Shown here: in pieces, positions 24,101 to 35,583 of the stretch | How positions within the stretch are numbered: the stretch's first letter is position 1 | How the letters are laid out: each line of letters opens with the position of its first letter | NCBI RefSeq assembly: GCF_000003815.2 | Contig: NC_049990.1 | Location: 14,765,562-14,829,561 of the forward strand | Length of the DNA stretch: 64,000 nt | Direction of reading: 5' to 3' | Source: Branchiostoma floridae | Taxonomy: Eukaryota > Chordata > Leptocardii > Amphioxiformes > Branchiostomatidae | Position numbers and translations under genes: made by a program | The notes under the pieces: generated by a model | Told to the model about the DNA's origin: nothing | The model's database searches: none | Seen by the model: only the letters and a program-made list of their open reading frames with translations

Positions 24101-27100
24101 CTGGAGGGATGCAAGGACCTTCTTCATATCACGAGAACAAACTTCATGGACTTGGGAGATTAAAGGCAAGTAGAATGTTCCCAACTACAAATTACTGTAC
24201 TTACAAATTATGGACATAGGATTTAGATTTGTAATAAGGAGAAATGCATAATTGTCTGTTTCACCAAAATGATATACATTTTTTAGAAGCAAACATTGGC
24301 TGGATTTGAAGCAATAAAAATCTTACACCATACAAAATTGTGAACACATTCTTACACAGTACAAAGCTGTGAACAAGAAAAAGTAGCTCATGTTTTTTTT
24401 CTTATGTACCACTGTTAAGTGATGAAATAGGTCTATCAGGATCAAATTGCCCAGAAGTTTTGGTTGCAGCTTTTGGTTATTTGACATTCTTGTAGTTGGG
24501 TGTCAGTCTGGTGCACTGTATATACAACTTATAGCTGCTTCTGGTCCTTATTTTGGTCCTTGACTATGTGCTACCTATTCCTTGCTGTAGGTTTCCATGC
24601 AACTGGAAGGTACTGGAGGCTGTTAATGCCTTTGGACAGACAGAGCGGCTCCCAGGCTGCTATTGCTGAGGTTCAGTTGAGGGGACAAGTCGGTATGTGC
24701 AGTTACATGTTGACGTTATCCATGAGGATTGAATAAATTCATCCTTTGCTTTTAACAATTGTGGCCTAACTACAGGGTGTTTGGCTCAGAGCCCAAAGTT
24801 CCTGGTTTGGAATCCTGTAATCTTGTGTCATTGGGAAAAGCACTCAATATGACTTTCCTCACTCAACACAGAATAATTGGTACCTGACTCGAAATGGTTG
24901 GGGAGGTAAAAGATGGCAGTAGGAGAGCTAAGGTAGGGCTTTGCCTCCCAATATTGTGCCCTTGGCACTGTGGATAACAGCCCACTGCCCCTACAGCCTT
25001 AAAATTGCTATATGGGACTAGTTTGTCTTTACCTTTTACATTGTTACATTTTCCACAGCCTACTTTTGAGACTATGAAACAAGCACATCGACATAAGTGC
25101 AGCAGAAGTGGTCAATTGGTTGAATGCTTCAACCACTTCTGATCAGAATCAACTCTTTCTCTGTTGTGCTAGACATTTATTAGTTTCAAACTCCAACCTT
25201 TCTCCAATCATTGTTTCCTATCCCGAAGTTGTGGTACAGCAGATGAGCATGCTTGAACTGCCCCAGAGCATGGTGTCACGACTTGATGACATCTCATCCA
25301 TGCAGTTCATCAACCTGAAGTCAAGGGTGGAGACCAATGTAGGTTTCATTAATTTTTCTTTTACATTAATGCCTTTTCAGATATAAATCTCCCATTTTGT
25401 TTGACGTAATTACGAGAATTTAGAATGTATAAGAAAGGCAGTAGCCATGAGTGTTGTTTCATGCACAGTTTATTTCATGTGGTGGAATTCATGCTAGGCC
25501 TCATCACATTTCATCTATTTGGTATTGATTAAAGCCAAAACGAAAAACGTTTTGAAACATAATGTTATAATAATCTTACACCAGCTCATTGTGTGTTGTT
25601 TAATAATGTTATGAAGGCTCTAATCAAAAGCTAGAAATAAGGTATTGTAATACAATCTGACTAAATCCATGACAAGATGATTACACTCAGTTGTCCACTG
25701 TTAATGCAGCTGATGGAGCTATTTAGAATGGATGAAGATGGTGGTCTGTGCTGTCAGCTCTACTCTATCCAGGTCTTCAAAGTCAATGTCAGGTGGGTAT
25801 ATATGACACATCTCACATAGTATCCCATGAGAGTTATAGCCTCTGGATTTAGACATGGTTATATCTTCAAACATGTTTTTCAGAATGTGAATAGAACTAC
25901 TAACTATAAACAGCTGCTGTATTAAAGTGTGCATGGTTCAGGGGATTCCTGAATAAATTAGATGCTGTTACACGCACTGACTCTACACCATTTTTCAACA
26001 AAAGACCAGTACAGGTATACACACACATGATTGTACATGTAAGACGCTTACAGGTTAAAAACCTTAGCACACAGGTTAACAGACATAGTTTACATGTAGG
26101 TCACTTAAACCTTAGCACACAGGTTGACACATTTCTTTTTGAAGCAATTTGATTGTTTTTCACAATTCTTGTCTTATTTTATTATCTACCATTCAACAAT
26201 GCAGATATGCCAATGCTGTGAATGCCCTGATCCGTGTGACCTACCGTGCCACTGTGAACAACTCCCTGACTGTGTCCAGCCGGCTGCAGAGTGCTGCCTC
26301 CAGTGGGGCTGTTGGCTCTCTGACTGTTACTGACTACAGGGCTTCACTGCCAGGACAGAACAGTGCGCTCATTGACTATCTTGTCTAATACTAGTTATTG
26401 TGATAAACCCTGTCCTAACCAATTTAATCATTCAACTCTGAGTAAACAAACTGATCAGACAATATATCTTTACTGCTTAAGAGTTCTTGTCTAATGTTTT
26501 GTGTACATGTATTTCATAACTTCTGTCAGAGAATCTCAAAATTCAGCTGAAGAAGGCAAATGAATGCTGAAATTGGGCAGAAAGTTGAAATAAGGAGTAA
26601 AAGTAGAGTAGGGCGCATCTAGCATTTTACCCTTAAAGGGTTCAATTACCTTATTACTTCATTATCTGCAGATTAATTTAACTTTATTTATAAACAAGTC
26701 AAGCTCTACAGGTTGATAAAATTCAATGATTTTCTTCTGGATGTTTTCAGTGATGTCCATCCACCTTCATAAACATTTTTAAATGTAACCTTCAAGTTGA
26801 CTGTTTTTACTGATTGTTTAATTGCATTTGATCTTTTACATACAGTCAACTTAGTGTCCACACCTCTGGACCTGGTGTTCCTGTTGGATGGGTCTGACAG
26901 TGTTACTCCACAGAGCTTTTGGAGGGCAAAGGCTTTCTTGGGAAGTGTCATTGGGGAGTTCAGACTGGGGCCTCAACATACACAGGTGTGTGAATTCACT
27001 TCAGTTGATTATCAAACATTAGCATTGACCAACAGAATTTTCCACTTAACCATTAAATCTCAATATTCAATATGCATATTAAATAAATAGCCTCAATCTG

Positions 27101-30100
27101 GACTATCTTCAGGAACTGTCCCTCTGTCCTGGGACAGAAAATTTGCATATTGGAAGAGAAATAAATTTCTCCCGTCCGTTCAATTTCATGACATTAAATT
27201 GCTGAAAATGTATTTTCGTAAGCTTAGAATTACAGAATGGGACGGAAAAACACATTTAAAGCTGGAGACAGGCCTGAACTCAATAGAATACTTAAGTTGC
27301 TGAAATGGTTCAAGAAGGCAAAATTTATCCTTTGCAATACTTTTAAGTATAACTTAACGTAGATGAGGGTAGAGTCACTGTTGAACAATTGATTTAATGT
27401 TCAATCTGATGATACAATCGCATTTAAGAATGGGATGTATTTCCAAACACGATAATTGTATACAAGCATGGTAACATGTGAAACAGTGAATTCACTAAGC
27501 ATTAAATGTTTTATGTTCCACCAACTCCAGGTGTCAGTTTTCCAGTATGGCGGCAGTGTCCGTCAGGAGTCTACTCTGGGCACGTACCAGGATCACAGAT
27601 CTCTGTCTGCTGGGCTGTCAGTCATCACACAACTGTCGGGTCCCAGGAGAACTGGTGCCGCTCTCCAGTATGCTGTCAGGAATGGATTCTCACTGGCAAA
27701 TGGTGGTGGACGGAATGTTGGGAAGGTTCTTATCATTTTTGTTACTATCAGAGTGTCACTTTCTAACTTCTTGAATTACAGTGTCGTCAATGTGCTAAAC
27801 TTTATTTTCTGGTAAGGGATAATATGAAGAACATGTCTTGCCTTTGGAAAATGACAATAAGCTAATAAAAAGTATGTTAAATATTACTTCATGTCTCCCC
27901 TCAGCTTGAAAGCTTCAATTTGTATTAACTTAAGAAATCATTCTGAAGCAATGTTGAACTGGAATTTCCTACACAAAAAATTGACATATATTCCATTTTT
28001 GACTGAGTGTCCAGATCCGGTCTTTGTCAAGGAATGAGCAATTCACCAATTCTGTGATATCAAGGTGTATATATACAATACATACAAATGTAGCTCACTA
28101 AGCTGCAGATCATAAGTGTTATATCAGATGATGGCACCCCTATCTCTATTTAACTTGTCTTCTCTTAAAGAACTACTTCACTTCAGATTATTGATTTACA
28201 TGTCATTGATCAATATCAACCAAAACTTTTTCCCCTCTAGGTTCTGGTCCTTCTTTCTACCGGAATGTCAGCAGACTCAGTGCAGCAGGCTGCTACAGAT
28301 GCTGCCAGGGCTGCATCATTGTTATGCCATAGGTANNNNNNNNNNNNNNNNNNNNNNNNNNNNNNNNNNNNNNNNNNNNNNNNNNNNNNNNNNNNNNNNN
28401 NNNNNNNNNNNNNNNNNNNNNNNNNNNNNNNNNNNTTCTACCCAGGTAGGATATTGATATTTATTACCATCATGGAAACCGGAGATATTGTTTGTGTACA
28501 TTGTACGTGTGTGTTTGTGTTTCTATATATTTGTGGTCTGCATAATCTAAGTTTAGAACCTCTGGATGGATATTTTGTATGCAGATTGGGGTTTGGAAGG
28601 CAAAGGTCAAGAATGGTTTTGGGCCACCTGGTTAGGGACCTTGGTAATGCAGCAGTGCATCTGCTTTTCTTTGAAGTGTGTTTATCGTCAGATTACCATT
28701 GTTGTGAGGACATGATTTCCATATTAAAATGACTTCAGCTGAACTAATTTATTCAAGACATTCAAGGTAAAAAGGTTCAGATATCACAAGCCAAAATCAG
28801 TGACCAGGTATGAACCTTCCAAAAATATTCTAGTAATGTTAACAATTCTAGCCTGCTACATTTGTAAATGCTGATTCCTTTTCTGTTACATGTTAGCTAT
28901 TAGCAAAAATTAATTAATCATTTTGATGTACTAATTACACCAGTTTGCAACAAGGTTTCATGTAAAGGATTGCCTTACCTGATGAATGAATTTGTGGTAT
29001 TGCAACACAATTTTCAATTCTTTTTTTCAGATTTACTACCCTCGTACACCAGAGTCAGCCTGTCAGCTAATTCATCCCTTGGACTGACTCGTAACCCTAC
29101 CACTCTGAACTACGCTGTGGCTCAGGCTACTCTAGCATATGCTGTAAGTTCATGTTTCCGTCTAAATTTAATGCCTTTATAGGTGGAGTTATGCAATGTG
29201 TCATGGAGAACAAGAACAATAAAAATTATCATATTGAGGGAAGTCATTGCTTGAAGTAAAATTTTTAACCTTCTACAAGCTAAGGTATATGTAACTAAGC
29301 CTTTTGGTGCCAATTTTGCATCTGTAATTGTTTATGTGTTAAGTAGCAGGGAGGTTTTAAACTCATTATCTTGGTTTCTGTAAAGATATGCTGCGTTTGA
29401 ACAACTTTACCTAGGACCTAAGATCCTCCTATACAAGTACTAAATATTGTGAGCTTGTACAATTATAGTGCATGAGATGTTGAAAGTGATTTCAATAGGA
29501 GACTGTGCAGTGGCACAGTTGTAGATTTAGATGTCCAAACAGTTTTACTCATCCCAATTTCTTCTTCAGGTTCACACACAGCTAATGGGTGTGTCTGGTG
29601 TACAGGCTGTCCAGCTTGTTGACCTCAATGAGAAGTAAGTTGTGCAACTATTGATATGGACCTTTTGGTGTTCTTTTTGTGTGAATGTTTTTCTTTGGAT
29701 TTGAAGATATAAGTCGTACACTATGGTTTATAACTCTAGTTCACCTTTATCCGTAGGGTAACCTTTATCCGTTCCTTTTAAGAACAAATTTTGTTTTTAG
29801 GGATGTAAAGTCACCAGATGGTGGTTTTAAACTGCAATATTTTGAAAATAGTACAATTTGAAACTACCGTCCATCCACTTTATATCCCTGTTTAGCAACA
29901 CAACGGATATAGGTGAAAGGCGGATAAAGGTGAACTTATGTTACATGCAGTAACATGAACAATCTAGAATTGCAAGAAATAATTTACGATGCCAGTTACC
30001 TGAGATTGAAACAAATGAGAAAAGAATGATGTTAAGTGGTGTCCATTTCAGAGGTTGTTTGTTTGTCTTATTTGGATATTATTTGGATATTACTAGTGTT

Positions 30101-33100
30101 ACACTAATTTATTTTCACACTATTCTGGAGTCCTTCTACAATACAATTAGATGAAATTTAAAGAAGAAAACCTTGTACATTCAATATGATTTGAAAACAG
30201 AAAATTAAACAAAATTAGACGGTGATTAGATGAGTGAGAGAGATCAAAAGTCAACTTAGAATAATAGAAACATAAATAAGTTTTACATCAAACAGGTGGT
30301 TGTGTTCGAAACAACTTTAATTTAGTAACAATATGTTACTATGTTACAATGTTGCAATGTTTTGTATCACTACAGTGCGATGAGCAGGAGTGCAGTGTTC
30401 AGACTCTACACAACATATAACACAGACTTTACAGCCCTGAGCGCACGTCTGACAGGTGGTGGTGTGATGGGTAATGGCACTGCAACCAGCAGCATGGCCA
30501 CTTCTAATGGTGAGTCATCACACAAGTTATAAGACAAAAAAAAATTTTACGGTTCTTGATGGAGTGTGCAGATGTTGGCACATTGGCACAGCAAATCTGC
30601 AGGAAAAGTGCCTTTCCCAAGGGCAAAATGCCGGAGCATGTTGGGTATCGAACTCAGGACCTCTTGATTCTGAGCCCAACACGCTACCAGTTACCCCACA
30701 CTAATGTCACCACATACAACAAATAGCCTTGAATTCCCTATTCTGTTTTGAATTTGTTTCAAGTGTGATTTAGGTAATGCATCGGTATGATATATGAAAC
30801 ACTAGCCCTTTGCTTCTAATCAGTGTAGCAGCAACTGCTTTTAGCACCAAGGACAGATGCAGTGAAATGGATTCTGAATCAAGAAATATCTTTTTACATG
30901 TTACAGATGCTTAATACAAATCAGATAACACTTATATGTTTTGAAATGCACTTGATGAACACAGCTGTTGTATGGCATAGTAGACAATGTTTTGTACTGG
31001 CTACTAATTATGTAAAGTGCTATGGAAAGTCAGTAAACCAGTGTCATAGCAATATTTTTTTCTCTCAGAAAATGATGTTTTAAAATAGATCTCTGTGGGC
31101 TGATTGGTCTAACATGGCTCAGGGACCCAAGTTTGATTGCAGATGACAATATGGCTTGTTTAAATTGTGGTGTGATTTAGGCAATGCTGAAGTATAACAT
31201 ATGAAAAGTTGATTCTTTCTAAAATTGTGTTTCTTGGCTCCACAGCATTGAGTACCTCTGGCATGGAGTTTTTAGTGGCCTTCACAGGGAATGATCCTAA
31301 CGACATGACAAACCCCCGTCTGTACATTTCAAGCAGCAATGGACAAAACACCTCAGTCACTGTCAGCGCAGAACTTGGAGACTTCCAGGTAATATATTCC
31401 TTTATGATAGAGAAAACAGCAGTGGTAGAAACAGTTAGCTAAATTGTATTAAACAGTCAGATGTTTCAGGTACTGTAAATGCATTTAAGTTTGCAGAGAT
31501 TTAATTTCTCTGTAGCGGGAAAATGGACTTTTCGCCGTGGTTTTAATTTCGCGGTAGCGCCATGCACTGTAGTCTCTTACTGTTATGGAAAAATATTCGC
31601 AGTGGTTTAAATTCGTGGTGAATCGGCCACCGCAAAAACCGCGAACAATAAACCACCCTGAAAGTTTCTGCATTTACAGTAGTATCCAGTATTTTTCATC
31701 AGTAACTGAACAATAGCCAGGTATACCTGTCAGGCTTTTCATTGTCATTGTACCAATCGAAATTCGAATCCTCTGATGACCATGTTGATAGGTACAGTAA
31801 TTGAATCAAGCAGTAGCATCATTATGTGGTTTGCAGACATACACTGCTATCCAACATGGCAGAGATGACATCAAATGAAAAGCCTTGATTGACCAAAAAC
31901 TATGATTTGATACAAATGTATGAGGTGAAGACAAATTTTTAGATTGTCTAATAGAAAACAAAGATAAGAAAAGTAAATACAGTCAAACCTGCCCAAGCGA
32001 CCACCTCTTCTTAGCAATCACCTGGTCATTACGACCGCTTTGTCTTGGTCCCACAAATTTTCCCTGTTGAAGTAAGCATTAAGCGACCTGTTCACAACGA
32101 CCGCCTGGCCAACTCGGCAATGGCCGCCAAAAATTGGGATAAAGTCCCTGCCCATAACGACCGCGTCATTTTCAAATCTTCAGGTGTCATCAATTTTCAA
32201 TGATAACTAGCACAATTTTGTGCCGAATTTGGTCAGTTTGCATCGGATTTTGACTACCATTATGATGTCATGTTTAAGAATAAAGATGGCGGCAGATGCA
32301 CATGCGTGTGCTTGCTATTTGCCATTAAACACAACGGAAACCAATCAAACTATGCATCGGGCATGTTGTGAGTTGATACTCTTCTAACCGACTACTGTCC
32401 AAATTGACCGCTTTTGCTCGGTCCCCGGGTGGTCATTGTGGGCAGGTTTGACTGTACATCTAACAAGCTTTAGTAAATGTTACCTTAAAGTTTGTATCTT
32501 TGTTTCCTTGGATGTCTAACCTTCATTTGTAAATGGGCTGAAATTGAATGTAATTACCTGCTGCTGTCAAACATTGCAAAGAACATAACGTTAACTACAG
32601 TAAAAGGGTTTGCAAATGCAGTATAAATTTTGTATTTCACTGTTTTCAACTTGAAGTCTCAAAAGGTAAAAATATTTACATGCAGCCCAAATTTTCTCCC
32701 CTATATAGACCACTGTGAGTGTTTCTGGGAACCAAGTTGCCTCTGTGGAGGTTCCAAGTGATCTGGTGATGTACGATAGTGTACCGCAATCTGAAAGAGT
32801 CATCTCTGTGACATCAGCCGATGCGCCCATTGCCTTGTACGGACTTGTCCAAGAGCTCAACTCCATCCAGGCATACATCGTTCTACCAACATCCAGCCTT
32901 GGTACAGAGTATGTGGCAGTGATGTACACACCAGCAAGTGGCCATCCCTGTCAGTTCACCATCGTAGCCACCGAGGATGACACCTCCATCAGTATCCGAC
33001 CAATGGTGGCCATTCAGTACTCGGGTTTCACAGTGAATCCAGGAGACACTTTTGATCTTACAATCGGACCCAGCACCATCGCTGCATTACAGATAGCGGA

Positions 33101-35547
33101 TGAAGAGGATCTAAGTGGTACGTTCAAGTTAAACAAATGGAATTGAAAACAATTCTGCTTATCAATCAAATAGTTGTAAGAATGTGGTTCAAGACTCGTC
33201 ACCAACTGGTCCAAACTTTTGGCCTTGTGGTTGACAGCTTGGTTTTGAATCTGTGGAGCCAGGAGGCTGTAATATTTGTCTCTTGTGCTTCAACCTAGAT
33301 TTCTTTCAGTTTCTGTGCTACCATGTTTCTCTTATTACTTTCAAAAGTGTTATTATATTAAATCATATGAATAAGTAAGCTGTAGATGTATTCCAACAGG
33401 AAATAATAAGATTTAAAATACCTGCTGTAAAGGACTTTACAAGACTTTTCATGATGCCCTGTTGGGATAAAGTTTATGTTTTATTACATGCATGTACATA
33501 TAGAATATAATTTTTTTATGTAAAGCTTTATATAGTCATATCATTGTTGTCTTACTTACTAGCAAACTACCATCTCATGATCACTAACAAGGAAAACATT
33601 TCAATTGACAGGAACCTACATCACGTCAGACAAGCCGATAGCCGTGTACTCTGGTAACCAGTACGCAGAGTTTCCGGGAAGCCCTCCCGGGGGACACATC
33701 CAGCAGCAGCTGTCACCTGTCAGCAGCTGGGGGAAGACCTTCATCATCCATGCAACTCCAGTCAATGTCTTCAGGTATATGTGTAACGCAAGTTCACCTT
33801 TCTCTAGGCTAACCTATATCCGTTGTCCTTAAAAACAACAGTGAAGGTATTTTAACATCCGTGAATAACTTCATCAGGTTGGCAATTATTCATATAATAA
33901 GGTTCTTTTAACACAACCAGAAAATAACTTACATCCAACGTTTCAGTGTCTGTCAGACACCATCATCAGGGTGGAATGACGGGAACTACTTCTTGCTGCT
34001 ACTTATAGCCGATGTAGGTGGCGTTCGGTGACACGGCAAGCGGATTTGAACCCGGGACCTCTCGGGCCTGAGACCAACGCGCTCCCGATCGTGCCACGCG
34101 GTCCCGCTTGCCGTGTCACCGATCTTGTGCCCTTGGGAAAGGCACTTTACACGACTTTCCTCACCTAACTCAGGTGTAAATGAGTACATAGCTGCGGCTA
34201 GTGGCAGTGACAGGCCTTTGTGGTGGTGACAGGCCATAGGGGCATGTTTGGGCATGACGCACCCGCCATGACACGTGAGTCAGGGGTAGGAGGAACCCCT
34301 TGCATCCTTGGTCGGAAGTCCTCCTAGGAGACGGAAAACTCCAAACAACAAACCTGCATCTGCTGGGGCCGTCTTACACGTTGCATACAGTTGCCCCTGT
34401 AGGACTAGTGCGCCAGTGGACGAGAGGGTGGAGAAGGACGTGCACAACCCTCCTTCACCTTAAAAACTCAAGTGCAGGCCAGGCAGACGGGTCGCCTTAA
34501 AAAAAAAAAAAACCCATCTGCCTACCATTGTCTTCCGAGACAGACGGATGCCAACAACAGGTGGCGTTGCAGCAGCAAGAATGCCGTCCCACATGTGGCT
34601 CAGCTTGTATCCCCCCTTGTCTCTGTTCATGACTGGCACTGATTTTCTGATCCAACCTGCTTCTTTAATCCATCGAGTTCTTCTGTTTTCCTCTCTGTCA
34701 ATAACTCTTGCCCCCTCCCAGTCTATTACGCAATTATTTCTATGAAGATGGTCTGTGACTGCCGATTTGTTCTCTGTTTGTTCTGCTGCCTTCTTCTTAG
34801 ATCTTGTGTATGCACTGCCTTTGCTGTTTTGTGCCTCCTTTCTGTGTTCTTCAAGTCTGGTGTTGAAAGTCCTGCCCGTCTCTCCAATGTACACCTTGTC
34901 ACAACTTTTACACGGAATCTTGTAGACACAGTCTGTTTTAGAGGAGTCTTCCAGTCTGTCCTTGGGATGCACCAACAAGTTTCTGAGCGTGGTCTTGAGC
35001 TTAACTGCCGTGGCAATGGCGTGTTTTCTGAAGATCCTTTTAAGTGTCTCTGTAACACCTTTGACATAAGGTATGATGATCATGCCCTTAGACTTCTGTT
35101 CTTCTTTCTTCTTTTCTTTCTTGGGTTTTGGTTTGTTGGACTGATGTTGCACTCTTTTGAAAGTCCAGTCTGGGTAACCACAGAGTGGCAGACACTGAAA
35201 CGTTGGATGTAAGTTATTTTCTGGTTGTGCTAAAAGAACCTTACTATATGAAGGTATTTTAAGATATAAAGTATGGTTTTCAAATTGCACATTTCCCAGT
35301 TGAATTGATATCCCTAAACACCCTGTTTTCAAAAAAGAAGGGATGTAAGTTACCCCACAGGTAAAAATAATCCAGCATTACACAATGTATATGGCTAACA
35401 TTTTGTTATGCATTTCAATTTTTAGTACACAAATGTGAATGTGCATTCAATTTGTTAAGCCTTTCTAAGACAATCTGTTATTAAATCTGTAGCTACTACA
35501 TAAAACTGTAATTAGAAAATTGTTAGATACTGAGTTAGTCCCTAAAC

Positions 35548-35583
<36 letters not shown>

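Larger units (their letters stand above)
33856..35248 (-). mobile_element. Penelope-like retroelement, 5'-truncated, with inverted terminal repeats
   Basis: Flanked by a perfect 14-bp duplication 'tgaaggtattttaa'. Its ends carry a roughly 65-bp inverted repeat (33888-33952 and about 35189-35253, including 'cttacatccaacgtttcagt'); the outermost bases overlap the duplication. Between them, the minus strand codes for the Penelope linker and GIY-YIG endonuclease: KRIFRKHAIATAVKLKTTLR, then VYKIPCKSCDKVYIGETGRT with a CxxC between VY and YIG, RLEEHRKEA, and DHLHRNN. The reverse transcriptase region is missing, so the copy cannot be autonomous. A SINE interrupts its coding end (34026-34558). Confidence 0.85.
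33790..35380. mobile_element. 'gctagttcacctttatccg' MITE, copy 2, split by a Penelope-like element
   Basis: The left part (33790-33855: 'agttcacctttctctaggct' to 'gaaggtattttaa') and right part (35263-35380, ending 'aataatccagcatta') together match the layout of the intact copies. The insertion between them duplicated 'tgaaggtattttaa' (33842-33855 and 35249-35262). Confidence 0.75.

Noticed and set aside
26386-26388. TAA as the end of the gene
   Set aside because: An in-phase splice at 26362 to the VWA exon at 26846 keeps the unit pattern, and the next VWA has no leader. Kept as an alternative isoform in the findings.
28436-28732. Open frame continuing after the N gap
   Set aside because: The donor 'cag|gtagga' at 28446 and the next phase-matched exon at 29031 show that it is intron read-through.
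34031-34119. tRNA gene on the minus strand
   Set aside because: Box-A and box-B-like stretches are present, but the 5' and 3' acceptor strands do not pair as in a tRNA and it adjoins SINE body sequence; it is a SINE head.
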